A DNA stretch of 64,000 nucleotides, from positions 62,001 through 126,000 of the forward strand of contig NZ_QVLR01000060.1 of NCBI RefSeq assembly GCF_014822185.1, in the 5' to 3' direction. The notes beneath the pieces were generated by a model. That model did not search any database. It was not told the origin of the DNA and saw only the letters and a program-made list of their open reading frames with translations. Shown here in pieces: positions 34,229-43,417 of the stretch (its first letter is position 1; every line of letters begins with the position of its first letter). The translations under genes and the position numbers were made by a program. This DNA is from Azoarcus sp. Aa7. GTDB taxonomy: Bacteria > Pseudomonadota > Gammaproteobacteria > Burkholderiales > Rhodocyclaceae.

Positions 34229-35772
34229 CCCAATTGAACCTGGACCAGGGCCAGATCGACCGCGCGCGCGAGTCGGCGCGCCGCATCGCGCACCGCGTGT
34301 TCGACGACATGAGCCAATACACGACGACCACCGTCGAGCGCGCGACGCTGCGCCTGATGGGTGTCGACGGCGTGGACGACAATCAGATCCCGCTGCCGAA
34401 CCGCCTCGTCGCGCATCTGCAGGAGCAGAAGCTCCTGCAGCACGGCGCGGCGGCGATCGTCGCCGGCGCGATGGACGAATACGGCCTGAGCGCCCAGCAG
34501 GTCGCCGAAGCGGTCGCCGCCGGCAAGCTCGTACTCGGTCGCCCGAAGAATGACAAGGCCGCGCGCCAGTCCGCCGAAGCGATCGCCGCGAAGATGTGCG
34601 AGCACATCGCCACCCAGCGCACCGTCCGCGCGCAGCAGATCGAAAAGGTCGGCGAAGCCCGTACGCCCTGGCTGTACCTCATCGTCGCCACCGGCAATAT
34701 TTACGAGGACATCGTCCAGGCCCGCGCCGCCGCGGAGCAGGGGGCCGACATCGTCGCGGTGATCCGCTCGACCGGCCAGAGCCTGCTCGACTACGTGCCC
34801 TACGGCGCGACGACCGAAGGCTTCGGCGGCACCTACGCGACGCAGGAGAACTTCCGCCTGATGCGTGCGGCGCTCGACGAAGTCGGCGCCAAGATCGGCC
34901 GCTACATCCGCCTGACGAACTACTGCTCGGGCCTGTGCATGCCCGAGATCGCAGCGATGGGGGCGATGGAGCGTCTCGACATGATGCTCAACGACTCGAT
35001 GTACGGAATCATCTTCCGCGACATCAACATGAAGCGCACCTTCATCGACCAGTTCTTCTCGCGCATGGTCAACGCCTACGCCGGCATCATCATCAACACC
35101 GGCGAGGACAACTACCTGACGACCGCCGATGCGTTCGATGCCGCGCACACGGTGCTCGCGTCCCAGCTCATAAACGAGCAGTTCGCCTGGATCTCGGGCC
35201 TCAAGCCCGACCAGATGGGCCTCGGCCACGCCTTCGAGATCAACCCGGACCTCGAGAACGGCTTCCTGTGGGAAGTCGCGCACGCCCAACTCGTGCGCCA
35301 AGTCTTCCCCGAGGCCTGCCTGAAGTACATGCCGCCGACGAAACACATGACCGGCAACATCTTCAAGGGGCATGTCCAGGACGCGCTGTTCAACGTCGTC
35401 AGCACGCTCACAGGGCAGAACATCCACCTGCTCGGGATGATGACGGAAGCCATCCACACCCCCTTCATCCAGGACCGCTTCCTCGCAATCCAGAACGCGA
35501 AGTACGTGTTCGGCACGATGCGCGACCTTCATGAAGAAGTCGAATTCAGGGCCGGTGGCCGCATCGAGAGCCGCGCCCAGCAGGTGCTCGCCGAAACCGT
35601 CGGCATCCTTGGCGAGATCGAGAAGATCGGCCTGCCGGCCGCGATCGGCCGTGGCACCTTCGCCGACATCTCGCGCACGATGGACGGCGGCAAGGGCCTC
35701 GACGGCGTGATCGCCAAGTCGCCCGACTACTACAACCCCTTCCCGGACCTGATGCTGGCGGGAGCGAACTGA
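34225..35772 (+). CDS. kamD: Beta-lysine 5,6-aminomutase, large (alpha) subunit
   Basis: Large subunit of 515 residues of the adenosylcobalamin- and PLP-dependent 5,6-aminomutase that moves the terminal amino group of beta-lysine. It forms the TIM barrel holding substrate and PLP. Family sequences include MSQYTTTTVERATLRLMGVDG, VIRSTGQSLLDYVPYGATTEG, RLTNYCSGLCMPE and CLKYMPPTKHMTGNIFKGHV. It begins in the ATGA overlap with the kamB-like gene, and GGAGT lies upstream. The small subunit gene follows after one base. Length is normal for KamD (about 515). Confidence 0.95.
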   Translation: MTQLNLDQGQIDRARESARRIAHRVFDDMSQYTTTTVERATLRLMGVDGVDDNQIPLPNRLVAHLQEQKLLQHGAAAIVAGAMDEYGLSAQQVAEAVAAGKLVLGRPKNDKAARQSAEAIAAKMCEHIATQRTVRAQQIEKVGEARTPWLYLIVATGNIYEDIVQARAAAEQGADIVAVIRSTGQSLLDYVPYGATTEGFGGTYATQENFRLMRAALDEVGAKIGRYIRLTNYCSGLCMPEIAAMGAMERLDMMLNDSMYGIIFRDINMKRTFIDQFFSRMVNAYAGIIINTGEDNYLTTADAFDAAHTVLASQLINEQFAWISGLKPDQMGLGHAFEINPDLENGFLWEVAHAQLVRQVFPEACLKYMPPTKHMTGNIFKGHVQDALFNVVSTLTGQNIHLLGMMTEAIHTPFIQDRFLAIQNAKYVFGTMRDLHEEVEFRAGGRIESRAQQVLAETVGILGEIEKIGLPAAIGRGTFADISRTMDGGKGLDGVIAKSPDYYNPFPDLMLAGAN

Positions 35773-35773
35773 G

Positions 35774-36526
35774 ATGACGCAACAGATCACTGAAAACTGG
35801 GTCAAGCCCTACGGCGACACAATGAACGACGGCCGCGTGCAGCTTTCCTTCACGCTGCCGGTCGCCCTCGACGAGAACGCGAAGGAGGCCGCGCGCCAGC
35901 TCGCGCTGGAGATGGGCCTCGACGAGCCGGCGGTCGTGCACGCGGAGGACATGGGGCAGGGCTTCTCGTTCTACGTGCTGTACGGCCAGTGCAAGCACCG
36001 CGTCGACCTCTCGCGCATCAAGGTCGCGAAGCCCGAGTTCGAGACGCTCGACAAGGACGCGATCAATGCGCTGATCGCCGAGAAGATGGGGCGCAAGATG
36101 GTCGTTCTCGGCGCCTGCATCGAGACCGACGCCCACACCGTCGGCATCGACGCGATCATGAACATGAAGGGCTACAACGGCCACAAGGGGCTGGAGAGCT
36201 ACCACGAGGTGCGTGCGATCAACATGGGTGCGCAGGTCGATTCCGAGGACCTCGTCGCGCGTGCGATCGAAGAGCAGGCCGACGTGATCCTCGTGTCGCA
36301 GGTCGTCACGCAGAAGAACATCCACCTCGACAACCTCACACGCCTGTCGGATCTCCTCGAAGCCGAAGGCATCCGCGACCGCGTGATCCTCGTCGTCGGC
36401 GGCCCGCGCATCTCGCACGAACTCGCCAAGGAACTCGGCTACGACGCCGGTTTCGGCACCAAGTCCTACGCCGAGGACGTCGCGTCCTTCGCGATCCACG
36501 AATGGACCAAGCGGCACGCCGCGTAG
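35774..36526 (+). CDS. kamE: Beta-lysine 5,6-aminomutase, small (beta) subunit
   Basis: Cobalamin-binding subunit of 250 residues. The base-off B12 motif DxHxxG is Asp119-Ala-His121-Thr-Val-Gly124. Lys132, eleven residues after this His, corresponds to the PLP-binding lysine of characterised KamE, so both cofactor anchors are present. The N-terminal about 80 residues form the dimerisation domain. A Rossmann B12-binding fold follows, ending VVGGPRISHELAKELGYDAGFG. It starts one base after kamD. A 178-bp gap with an inverted repeat separates it from kal. Confidence 0.95.
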   Translation: MTQQITENWVKPYGDTMNDGRVQLSFTLPVALDENAKEAARQLALEMGLDEPAVVHAEDMGQGFSFYVLYGQCKHRVDLSRIKVAKPEFETLDKDAINALIAEKMGRKMVVLGACIETDAHTVGIDAIMNMKGYNGHKGLESYHEVRAINMGAQVDSEDLVARAIEEQADVILVSQVVTQKNIHLDNLTRLSDLLEAEGIRDRVILVVGGPRISHELAKELGYDAGFGTKSYAEDVASFAIHEWTKRHAA

Positions 36527-36546
36527 GGCAATGAATCGTAGAACCC

Positions 36547-36632
36547 GTAGGTTGGGTTGAGCGCAGCGAAGCCCAACAACCGTCGCCCACCGAAGCGCCG
36601 AACGTTGGGCTTCCTGCGTCAGCCCAACCTAC
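36547..36632. repeat. REP-like intergenic inverted repeat inside the kam operon
   Basis: GTAGGTTGGG at 36547-36556 pairs with CCCAACCTAC at 36623-36632. Inside are two smaller hairpins built from GTTGGG/CCCAAC arms, with the phrase GAGCGCAGCGAAGCCCAAC. Near-identical motifs are scattered between genes in many proteobacterial genomes. I see only this copy in the window. In the transcript it would fold into a strong cruciform-like structure between kamE and kal. Confidence 0.75.
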
Positions 36633-36704
36633 ACGAGGAAAGAACGTCGGGATGTGGGGATGCAATCCCGAATGACGCTACACACGAATACCGAAGGACA
36701 AGCC

Positions 36705-37103
36705 ATGACCGAAATCACCAGCCTCATCCGCCTACGCATCAGCGCCCACGACGCCCACTACGCCGGCGACCTCGTCGACGGTGCCAAGATGCTGCAACTC
36801 TTCGGCGACGTCGCGACCGAGTTGCTGATCCGCAGCGACGGCGACGAGGGCCTGTTCGTCGCCTACGACAGCGTCGAATTCCTCGCGCCGGTGCGTGCCG
36901 GCGACTTCATCGAGGCGACCGGCCGCATCGTTTCGATGGGCAAGACTTCGCGCAAGATGGTATTCGAGGCACGCAAGGTCATCGTGCCGGCGGGCGTCGC
37001 GGGCCAGCCCTCGGCCTGCGACGTGCTGCCGGAGCCGATCGTCGTCTGCCGCGCGTCCGGCACCTGCGTCGTGCCGGCAGCGTGCCAGCGCAATATCCGC
37101 TGA
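36705..37103 (+). CDS. kal: 3-aminobutyryl-CoA ammonia-lyase
   Basis: Hotdog-fold enzyme of 132 residues that removes ammonia from 3-aminobutyryl-CoA to give crotonyl-CoA, the last dedicated step. Family features: [20 protein letters not shown] near the N-terminus, [18 protein letters not shown], and [16 protein letters not shown] lies upstream of the ATG at 36705; the open frame upstream of it falls in the repeat region and is not supported. The stop overlaps the kce start as TGATG. Confidence 0.9.
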   Translation: MTEITSLIRLRISAHDAHYAGDLVDGAKMLQLFGDVATELLIRSDGDEGLFVAYDSVEFLAPVRAGDFIEATGRIVSMGKTSRKMVFEARKVIVPAGVAGQPSACDVLPEPIVVCRASGTCVVPAACQRNIR

Positions 37104-37939
37104 TGGCCATGGAAAAGCTGATCATCACCGCCGCGCTGACCGGCGCCGAAGTCACCCGCGAGCAGCAGCCAGCGCTGCCAGTCACGCCCGACGAGATCGC
37201 GCGCGCGGCGGAGCAGTGCGCGCAGGCCGGCGCGTCCATCGTGCATGTGCATGCCCGCCACCCGGACGGCACGCCCACCCAGGACAAGGCGATCTACGCC
37301 GAGATCATCGAGAAGATCCGCGCGCGTTGCGACGTGATCGTGCAGGTCTCGACCGGCGGTGCGGTCGGCATGAGCGCCGCCGAGCGCCTCGCGCCGGTCG
37401 AGCTGCGCCCCGAGATGGCGACGCTGTCGATGGGCTCGGTGAATTTCGGCGACGACGTGTTCCTGAATGCGCCGGCGGACATGGAAGCCTTCCTCGCCGC
37501 GATGAAGGAATTCCGCGTCAAGCCCGAGTTCGAGATCTTCGACGCCGGCATGCTGCACAGCCTGCAGCGCTGGCTGAAGAAGGGCGTCGTCGAGGGACCG
37601 GTGCACGTCGACTTCGTGCTCGGCGTTCCCGGCGCGATGGCCGGCACGCCCGAATCGCTGATGTTCCTGCGCTCGCAGCTGCCACCCGGCGCGACCTGGA
37701 CCGTCGCCGGCATCGGCGCCGCGCAGCTGCCGCTCGCCGCCATGGCGATCTCCCTCGGCGGCCACGTGCGCGTTGGCTTCGAGGACAATGTCTGGTACCG
37801 GAAAGGGGAACTCGCGACGAGCAATGCGCAACTCGTCGCGCGCATCGCCCGCATCGCGTGCGAGATGGAAACGCCGGTCGCGACACCCGCCGAGGCGCGG
37901 GAAATCCTGGGCATGGCCGGACGCGGCCGGTCGGCATAG
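37103..37939 (+). CDS. kce: 3-keto-5-aminohexanoate cleavage enzyme
   Basis: BKACE-family enzyme of 278 residues. With acetyl-CoA it cleaves 3-keto-5-aminohexanoate into acetoacetate and 3-aminobutyryl-CoA. Zinc ligands are expected in VHVHARHPDG (His-x-His) and in the GGHVRVGFEDNVW segment, both intact. QVSTGGAVGMSAAER and GVPGAMAGTPESL are family motifs. The start overlaps the kal stop; a second ATG six bases on is possible. It is the last gene of the operon. A CoA-transferase for acetoacetate is not present nearby. Confidence 0.93.
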   Translation: MAMEKLIITAALTGAEVTREQQPALPVTPDEIARAAEQCAQAGASIVHVHARHPDGTPTQDKAIYAEIIEKIRARCDVIVQVSTGGAVGMSAAERLAPVELRPEMATLSMGSVNFGDDVFLNAPADMEAFLAAMKEFRVKPEFEIFDAGMLHSLQRWLKKGVVEGPVHVDFVLGVPGAMAGTPESLMFLRSQLPPGATWTVAGIGAAQLPLAAMAISLGGHVRVGFEDNVWYRKGELATSNAQLVARIARIACEMETPVATPAEAREILGMAGRGRSA

Positions 37940-38097
37940 TCCAGCCCGTCGCCTTCATCAATACCCGAATTCATCTAGCGCGCCACGCACTCGTACCGAT
38001 TTCTGCGCACATGCCGTCCGTCTATTGTGCAAACCAGGGAAGCGGGATCCGGAAGCGACGGTTCCCTCCTGGATGACCAATCAGGACGGAGGCAACG

Positions 38098-39126
38098 ATG
38101 AGTGCGAAACTGAATGTATTGGTGGTGGCTTTGGCCGCAGCCGCAGGGTCTTCGATTGCAGCCGAACCGGTCCAGCCGGTTCCTGCCGCGCCGGCGCCCG
38201 CAGCGGCCGCGCCTGCCGCACCGGCGGCGTACCCGTGGGTGGTGCCGGACGTCGACAAGCTGTCGAACGACAAGTATGGGCAGATGGTGCGCATGGGCCG
38301 CGACCTCGTGCTGAAGACCTCCCAGTTCATCGGGCCGGAGGTTGCCGATCCCGCCAAGCGCTTCGCGGGCAACAACCTCGCCTGCACGACCTGTCACCTC
38401 GACGGCGGCACGAAAAAGGACGGCAACGGCTTCGTCGGCACCTACGTCGGCTACCCCTCCTACAAGGCGCGCGAGGACTCGGTGCAGACGATCGAGGAAC
38501 GCATCAACGGCTGCATGGAGCGCTCGATGAACGGGCGCCGGCTGCCGCTCGAAAGTGTCGAGATGAAGGCGATGACGACCTACATGCGCTTCATGTCGAC
38601 GAATGTGCCGGTCGGCGCGAACGTGGCCGGCCTCGGGCTGCCGAAGCCGGGCAAGTTTCCGGACCGTCCGGCCGATCCCGTGCAGGGCAAGCAGGTGTAT
38701 GACCAGTTCTGCGTCGCCTGCCACGGCCCGGAAGGCCAGGGCGTGCGCGTGGGACAGGCCGGCGATGCGCAGGGCTACGTGAATCCGCCGCTGTGGGGGG
38801 CGGACAGCTACAACGACGGCGCCGGCATGAACCGCGTGATCATGGCGGCGCGCTTCATCCGCAACAACATGCCCAAGGGCGTGACGGCGGAGGCGCCGGT
38901 CCTCACCGATGAGCAGGCGTTCGACGTGGCGGCCTTCATCAACAGCCAGCCGCGCCCGAAGAAGGCGGGTCTCGATGCAGACTTCCCTGCGCGCATCAAC
39001 AAGGTCGTCGATGCGCACTTCCCGCCGTACCGCGAAGGCTTCACCCCCGAGCAGCACAAGTACGGGCCCTTCAAGCCGATCATCGATGCGATGAACAAGG
39101 AAGTTGCGGCGGCGAAGAAGAAGTGA
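38098..39126 (+). CDS. tsdA: Dihaem cytochrome c, thiosulfate dehydrogenase (TsdA) type
   Basis: Periplasmic cytochrome of 342 residues with a signal peptide (cleavage near SIAAEP) and an Ala/Pro-rich linker to about residue 44. There are two haem sites, CTTCH at 96-100 and CVACH at 205-209. The segment INGCMERSMNGR places Cys139 39 residues after the first haem histidine. In characterised TsdA a Cys at about this distance is the unusual axial ligand of the catalytic haem. This supports a TsdA-like enzyme joining two thiosulfates to tetrathionate, possibly also working in reverse. The second domain (residues about 190-290) is an ordinary cytochrome c fold. It is not part of a sox cluster. Confidence 0.75.
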   Translation: MSAKLNVLVVALAAAAGSSIAAEPVQPVPAAPAPAAAAPAAPAAYPWVVPDVDKLSNDKYGQMVRMGRDLVLKTSQFIGPEVADPAKRFAGNNLACTTCHLDGGTKKDGNGFVGTYVGYPSYKAREDSVQTIEERINGCMERSMNGRRLPLESVEMKAMTTYMRFMSTNVPVGANVAGLGLPKPGKFPDRPADPVQGKQVYDQFCVACHGPEGQGVRVGQAGDAQGYVNPPLWGADSYNDGAGMNRVIMAARFIRNNMPKGVTAEAPVLTDEQAFDVAAFINSQPRPKKAGLDADFPARINKVVDAHFPPYREGFTPEQHKYGPFKPIIDAMNKEVAAAKKK

Positions 39127-39149
39127 CGGCGCGCGCGCGGCGGTGACCT

Positions 39150-39183
39150 GAAAGGACCGGGTGCGGTGGCATCCGGTCCTTTC
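39150..39183 (+). terminator. Intrinsic terminator between convergent tsdA and kup
   Basis: An 11-bp perfect stem (GAAAGGACCGG with CCGGTCCTTTC) with a 12-base loop lies just after the cytochrome stop and before the end of kup on the other strand. It can serve both directions. Confidence 0.7.
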
Positions 39184-39202
39184 ACTTGTGCATCCGGAGA
39201 CG

Positions 39203-41065
39203 CTAGATCACGAGCTGCGTGCCGAGCTCCACGACGCGATTGTTCGGAATGCGGAAGAAGTCCGTCGCGCTGGTCGCATTCTTCGTCATGAACGCGAACA
39301 GGCGCGCGCGCCACGGCGCGATGCGGCTGCGGCTCAGGCGCGGGATCACCGTTTCGCGCGACAGGTAGAAGGTCGTCTCCATCATGTCGAAGGGTTCGCC
39401 GAAGCGGCTGCAGTGGCCCAGCGCGCTCGGGATGTCGGGGTCTTCCATGAAGCCGTAGCGCAGGATCACGCGGATGAAGCCCTGCTTCAGGTGGTGCAGG
39501 TAGATGCGGTCGAGTTCGCTGACGTAGGGCGTGTCGGCGGTCTGCACCGTGACCAGCACGACGCGTTCGTGCAGCACCTGGTTGTGCTTGAGGTTGTGCA
39601 GCAGGGCGGCGGGCACGCCGTCCTTGGCGCTGGTCATGAAAATCGCCGTACCGTGCACGCGGTGCACGCTGCCGATCATCCCCGTGAATTCGTTCATCGA
39701 CAGGCCCTGCCTGGCGATTTCCTCCTGCACGATGCTGCGTCCGCGGCGCCAGGTCGTAAGCACCGTAAAGGACACGAGCCCCATCGCGATCGGGAACCAT
39801 CCGCCCTGCGGGATCTTGATCGCGTTGGCGGCGAAGAAGGCGATGTCGACCGCCAGCAGCGAGCCGGCGACGAGGGCAACGAGCAGCGGATTCCAGCGCC
39901 ACAGCAGGATCATCACGAAGGCGATGAGCACGGTGTCGATCATCATCGTGCCGGTGACCGCGATGCCGTACGCGGCGGCCAGATTCGAGGAACTCTGGAA
40001 GCCCAGTACCAGCGCGATCACGGCGAGGTAGAGCGTCCAGTTGGTGAACGGCACGTAGATCTGCCCCTCTTCCTGGCCCGAGGTGTGCACGATCAGCATG
40101 CGCGGCAGCAGGCCCATCTGCACGGCCTGGCGCGCCACCGAGAAGGCGCCCGAGATGACCGCCTGCGACGCGATCACCGTGGCGAGCGTGGCGAGGATCA
40201 GCATGGGAATCATGGCCCACGTCGGCCCGAGGTGGAAGAAGGGGTTCTCGATGGCGGCCGGCTCGTTCAGCAGCAGCGCGCCCTGGCCGAAGTAGTTGAG
40301 CACCAGGGCCGGCATCACGAAGGCGAACCACGCGAGGCGGATCGGAAAGGGGCCGAAATGACCCATGTCGGTGTAGAGCGCCTCGCCGCCGGTCACCGCG
40401 AGCACGACCGCGCCGAGAGCGAGGAAGGCGAGGGCGGTGTGGCTGCCGATGAAGTGGAACGCGTACATCGGGTTCAGGGCCGCGAGCACTTCCGGATGGC
40501 GGATGATTTCGTTGAGGCCCAGCACCGCCAGCACGGTGAACCAGCCCACCATGACCGGGCCGAAAAACAGGCCGACGGCGCCGGTGCCGCGGCGCTGGAT
40601 CATGAACAGCGCCGTGAGGATGAGCACCGTGATGGGTACGACGAAGGATTGCAGCTCCGGCGCGACGATGCCCAGGCCCTCGACCGCCGACAGCACCGAG
40701 ATGGCCGGCGTGATCATGCTGTCGCCGTAGAACAGCGCCGCCGCGAACACCCCCAGCATCGACACCGCCCAGGTGAGCCGCCGGCTTTTCGCCTTGTCGA
40801 CGATCAGCGCGAGCAGCGCCAGCGAGCCGCCTTCGCCGCGGTTGTCCGCCCGCATGATGATCAGCACGTACTTGAGCGTCACCAGCACCATGATCGACCA
40901 GAACACCATCGACAGGATGCCGAGGATGTTTTCGGGGGTGACCGGGATGGGATGGTGGCCGTTGAAGATTTCCTTCAGGGCGTAGAGTGGACTCGTGCCG
41001 ATGTCGCCGAACACCACGCCGATCGCGCCGACCGTGAGGGTCGGCAAAGCCTTGCGCGAATGCAT
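39203..41065 (-). CDS. kup: Kup-type potassium uptake protein
   Basis: Potassium transporter of 620 residues with about twelve transmembrane helices followed by a hydrophilic C-terminal domain (from about residue 450). The N-terminal signature [20 protein letters not shown] is diagnostic. Other motifs are [35 protein letters not shown] and [13 protein letters not shown]. Length is normal for Kup (about 620-630). It works as a low-affinity K+/H+ symporter in the inner membrane. It stands alone, convergent with the cytochrome and divergent from the TonB receptor. Confidence 0.95.
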   Translation of the reverse strand: MHSRKALPTLTVGAIGVVFGDIGTSPLYALKEIFNGHHPIPVTPENILGILSMVFWSIMVLVTLKYVLIIMRADNRGEGGSLALLALIVDKAKSRRLTWAVSMLGVFAAALFYGDSMITPAISVLSAVEGLGIVAPELQSFVVPITVLILTALFMIQRRGTGAVGLFFGPVMVGWFTVLAVLGLNEIIRHPEVLAALNPMYAFHFIGSHTALAFLALGAVVLAVTGGEALYTDMGHFGPFPIRLAWFAFVMPALVLNYFGQGALLLNEPAAIENPFFHLGPTWAMIPMLILATLATVIASQAVISGAFSVARQAVQMGLLPRMLIVHTSGQEEGQIYVPFTNWTLYLAVIALVLGFQSSSNLAAAYGIAVTGTMMIDTVLIAFVMILLWRWNPLLVALVAGSLLAVDIAFFAANAIKIPQGGWFPIAMGLVSFTVLTTWRRGRSIVQEEIARQGLSMNEFTGMIGSVHRVHGTAIFMTSAKDGVPAALLHNLKHNQVLHERVVLVTVQTADTPYVSELDRIYLHHLKQGFIRVILRYGFMEDPDIPSALGHCSRFGEPFDMMETTFYLSRETVIPRLSRSRIAPWRARLFAFMTKNATSATDFFRIPNNRVVELGTQLVI

Positions 41066-41332
41066 GCGCTAGTTCCTGTGTTGTTGTTTGGGTGCAGCGG
41101 GGCGCATTGTACGGCGACAACGGGCAGGGCGCCGCACCGCCGACATCCCCGGCGGGGTGCCCGGAAATTCGTCGGATCGCAGTCGCTGGCGGCGCAGGCG
41201 GGCATTCGGTGTGCGGGGCAGCCCGCATCCGTGTGTCGAAATGGGTGCACTGCTGCGGTCGAGATTGACGCACTGCAGCGGCTCCTTCGATACTCATGCA
41301 CTTCGAGTGGCGGCCGCGGGAGTCGTGCGCAG
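41066..41332. other. Divergent kup / TonB-receptor control region
   Basis: No gene. Two near-identical 12-base direct repeats, GCACTGCTGCGG (41247-41258) and GCACTGCAGCGG (41270-41281), are spaced 23 bases apart and could bind a regulator. I do not see a cobalamin riboswitch or a convincing Fur box. Confidence 0.35.
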
Positions 41333-43384
41333 GTGAATACAAGAAAAATCAACAGCGGCGGGGCGTCTGTCCTGGCTGTGGCGGCAGCGCTTGTCGGTGC
41401 GCCGGCGGCGGCGGCGGACGATAATCTCTTCTTCAGCGAATTGCCCGTGGTGGCGAGCGTGAGCCGCTTGCCGCAGCGGCAGGTGGATGCGCCGACCGCG
41501 GTCACCGTGATCGACCGCGAGACGATCAAGGCCGCGGGTGTGCGTGCGCTCAACGACGTGTTCCGCCTCGTGCCGGGTTTCCAGACCTTTCCCCACAACA
41601 CCGATCCGGCGCGGGTGACCTATCACGGCATCACCGACGAGGATTTCTCGCCGCGCGTGCAGGTGCTGGTGGACGGCCGCTCGCTGCATTCGCCGCTCTT
41701 CCGCAGCGGCGTGAACTGGGCGCTGATGCCGGTCGCGCTCGAGGACATCGAGCGCATCGAGGTCGTGCGCGGGTCGAACACCACGTCCTATGGCACGAAT
41801 GCCTTCCTCGGCGTGATCAACATCATCACGGTCGATCCCGCGCTGGTGCGCGGCGTGTCGGTGTCGGCCAACCACGGCAGCCAGGGCGTGCGCGACTACA
41901 CGCTGCGCGGCGGCGCGCGGCTGGGGGAGGACGGCGAGCTGCGCGTGACCTATCAGCAGCTCGACGACGACGGGCTGGAGGACCAGTACGACTGGATCGA
42001 CAGCTTCCGCTCGCGCCTGCTGGACCTGCGCGCGACCTGGCGTCTCGGCGTGCGCGACGAACTGGACCTGCACGCGGGCCGGATCGAGGGCGTGATGACC
42101 GTCGGACGGCTGGACAAGGACTTCGTGAACCGCAACGGCGAGCTGTTCCGCAGCGATCCGGACAATCCGATCCGCGATTTCGATCAGTCGAGCAACTGGC
42201 TGCAGCTTCGCTGGCTGCGGACCTTGTCCGAGGGCTCCGATTTTTCGCTGCGCTACGCCTACTCGGCCGACGAGGCGAGCGATGAATATGTCGATCCGGG
42301 TCTGCCGGCCGGTTTTGCACATATCGACGAGTCCGGTGACCGCGGTCATCGCAGCGAGGTCGAGGCGCAGCACACCTTCTCGCCCTTCGACAAGACGCGG
42401 CTCGTGTGGGGTGCGAGCTGGCGTCAGGACACGCTGCGCTCGAAGAGCATGCTGTACGGGCGGGACAAGGTGTCGCGCGACGTCAGCCGTGCCTTCGCGA
42501 ATGCGGAATGGGTGCCGGTGGCATGGTTTACCGGCAACCTCGGTTTCTCGTCCGAATACGACTCGATCGCCGGCAACAACGTGTCGTCGCGTGCGAGCGG
42601 CAGCTTTCACCTGAACGCCGAGAATACCCTCCGCGCCGGCTACACGCGGGCGTGGCGCACGGCCAGCATCCTCGACTACCGCGCGAACTTGCGCAGCAGC
42701 GCGACACGCGCCGTGATTACGGGCACGCGCGACCTGCCAGCGGAAAGTCTGGACAGTTGGGAGGTCGGATACCTCGGTGACTGGAAGGACTGGCGCATGA
42801 GCCTGGACGTCAGGCGCTTCCATGAACGCGTGGGCGACCGCCTCTTCCTGATCGACCCCAACGTGCGCGACCGGCTGGGCGACCAGGTGATGCCGATCCA
42901 GGATATCCGCATCGACGGCGTCGAATACCAGTGGAAATGGCAGCCGCTGGACGCGACGCGCCTGATGGTGTCGCAGAGCTTCATCCGCATCGACAGCGAA
43001 TACTCGGGTGGTGCGCTCACGCCAACGAGCAACCTCGTGACCCGTCGCGGCCGCAAGGAACTGGTCGATGCGTTCGCCGAGGAATCCGCGCCGCGGCGGG
43101 CGTCTTCGCTGCTGTGGATGCAGAAGCTGCCGTACGGCCTGGAAGGCTCGGTCGCGCGCTACTGGGTCGATCCCATGCGATGGACGCGCAACACCGCGGT
43201 CGGGAGCTATGTGCGCACCGACGCGCGCCTGGGCTACCCGTTCCGCATCGCGGGGCAGGGCGGCGAACTGGCTTACACGGTGCAGTCGCTCGACGGCGAC
43301 CACGGCGAGTTCAAGTCCAACGGCAGCCCGGCCGACCGTGTCGTCGGCCGTCGCCACTGGGTGTCGCTGCGGCTCGACTTCTGA
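41333..43384 (+). CDS. TonB-dependent outer-membrane receptor
   Basis: Outer-membrane receptor of 683 residues starting with GTG at 41333. The signal peptide ends near APAAAADD. The plug domain (about 40-160) has PTAVTVIDRETIKAAGVRALNDV, PRVQVLVDGRSLH and IEVVRGSNTTSYGTNAFLGVINI split over the domain. A 22-strand barrel follows and ends in the aromatic RRHWVSLRLDF, typical of BAM-inserted proteins. Ligand unknown. Lack of a regulatory N-terminal extension rules out FecA-type signalling. The open frame continues far upstream, but that part is antisense to kup and not real coding. Confidence 0.88.
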   Translation: MNTRKINSGGASVLAVAAALVGAPAAAADDNLFFSELPVVASVSRLPQRQVDAPTAVTVIDRETIKAAGVRALNDVFRLVPGFQTFPHNTDPARVTYHGITDEDFSPRVQVLVDGRSLHSPLFRSGVNWALMPVALEDIERIEVVRGSNTTSYGTNAFLGVINIITVDPALVRGVSVSANHGSQGVRDYTLRGGARLGEDGELRVTYQQLDDDGLEDQYDWIDSFRSRLLDLRATWRLGVRDELDLHAGRIEGVMTVGRLDKDFVNRNGELFRSDPDNPIRDFDQSSNWLQLRWLRTLSEGSDFSLRYAYSADEASDEYVDPGLPAGFAHIDESGDRGHRSEVEAQHTFSPFDKTRLVWGASWRQDTLRSKSMLYGRDKVSRDVSRAFANAEWVPVAWFTGNLGFSSEYDSIAGNNVSSRASGSFHLNAENTLRAGYTRAWRTASILDYRANLRSSATRAVITGTRDLPAESLDSWEVGYLGDWKDWRMSLDVRRFHERVGDRLFLIDPNVRDRLGDQVMPIQDIRIDGVEYQWKWQPLDATRLMVSQSFIRIDSEYSGGALTPTSNLVTRRGRKELVDAFAEESAPRRASSLLWMQKLPYGLEGSVARYWVDPMRWTRNTAVGSYVRTDARLGYPFRIAGQGGELAYTVQSLDGDHGEFKSNGSPADRVVGRRHWVSLRLDF

Positions 43385-43417
43385 GCCCGGCCGCGCGCCG
43401 GAGCGTGCCGCCGCGGT

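Noticed and set aside
39161-41332. Very long plus-strand open frame upstream of the TonB receptor
   Set aside because: It is antisense to kup, which has clear family motifs along its whole length. The predicted peptide is His/Arg/Glu-rich as expected from a shadow frame. The receptor is taken from GTG 41333.
41066-41332. Cobalamin riboswitch before the TonB receptor
   Set aside because: The receptor and B12-dependent enzymes made this worth looking for, but no B12-box-like sequence or suitable fold was seen.
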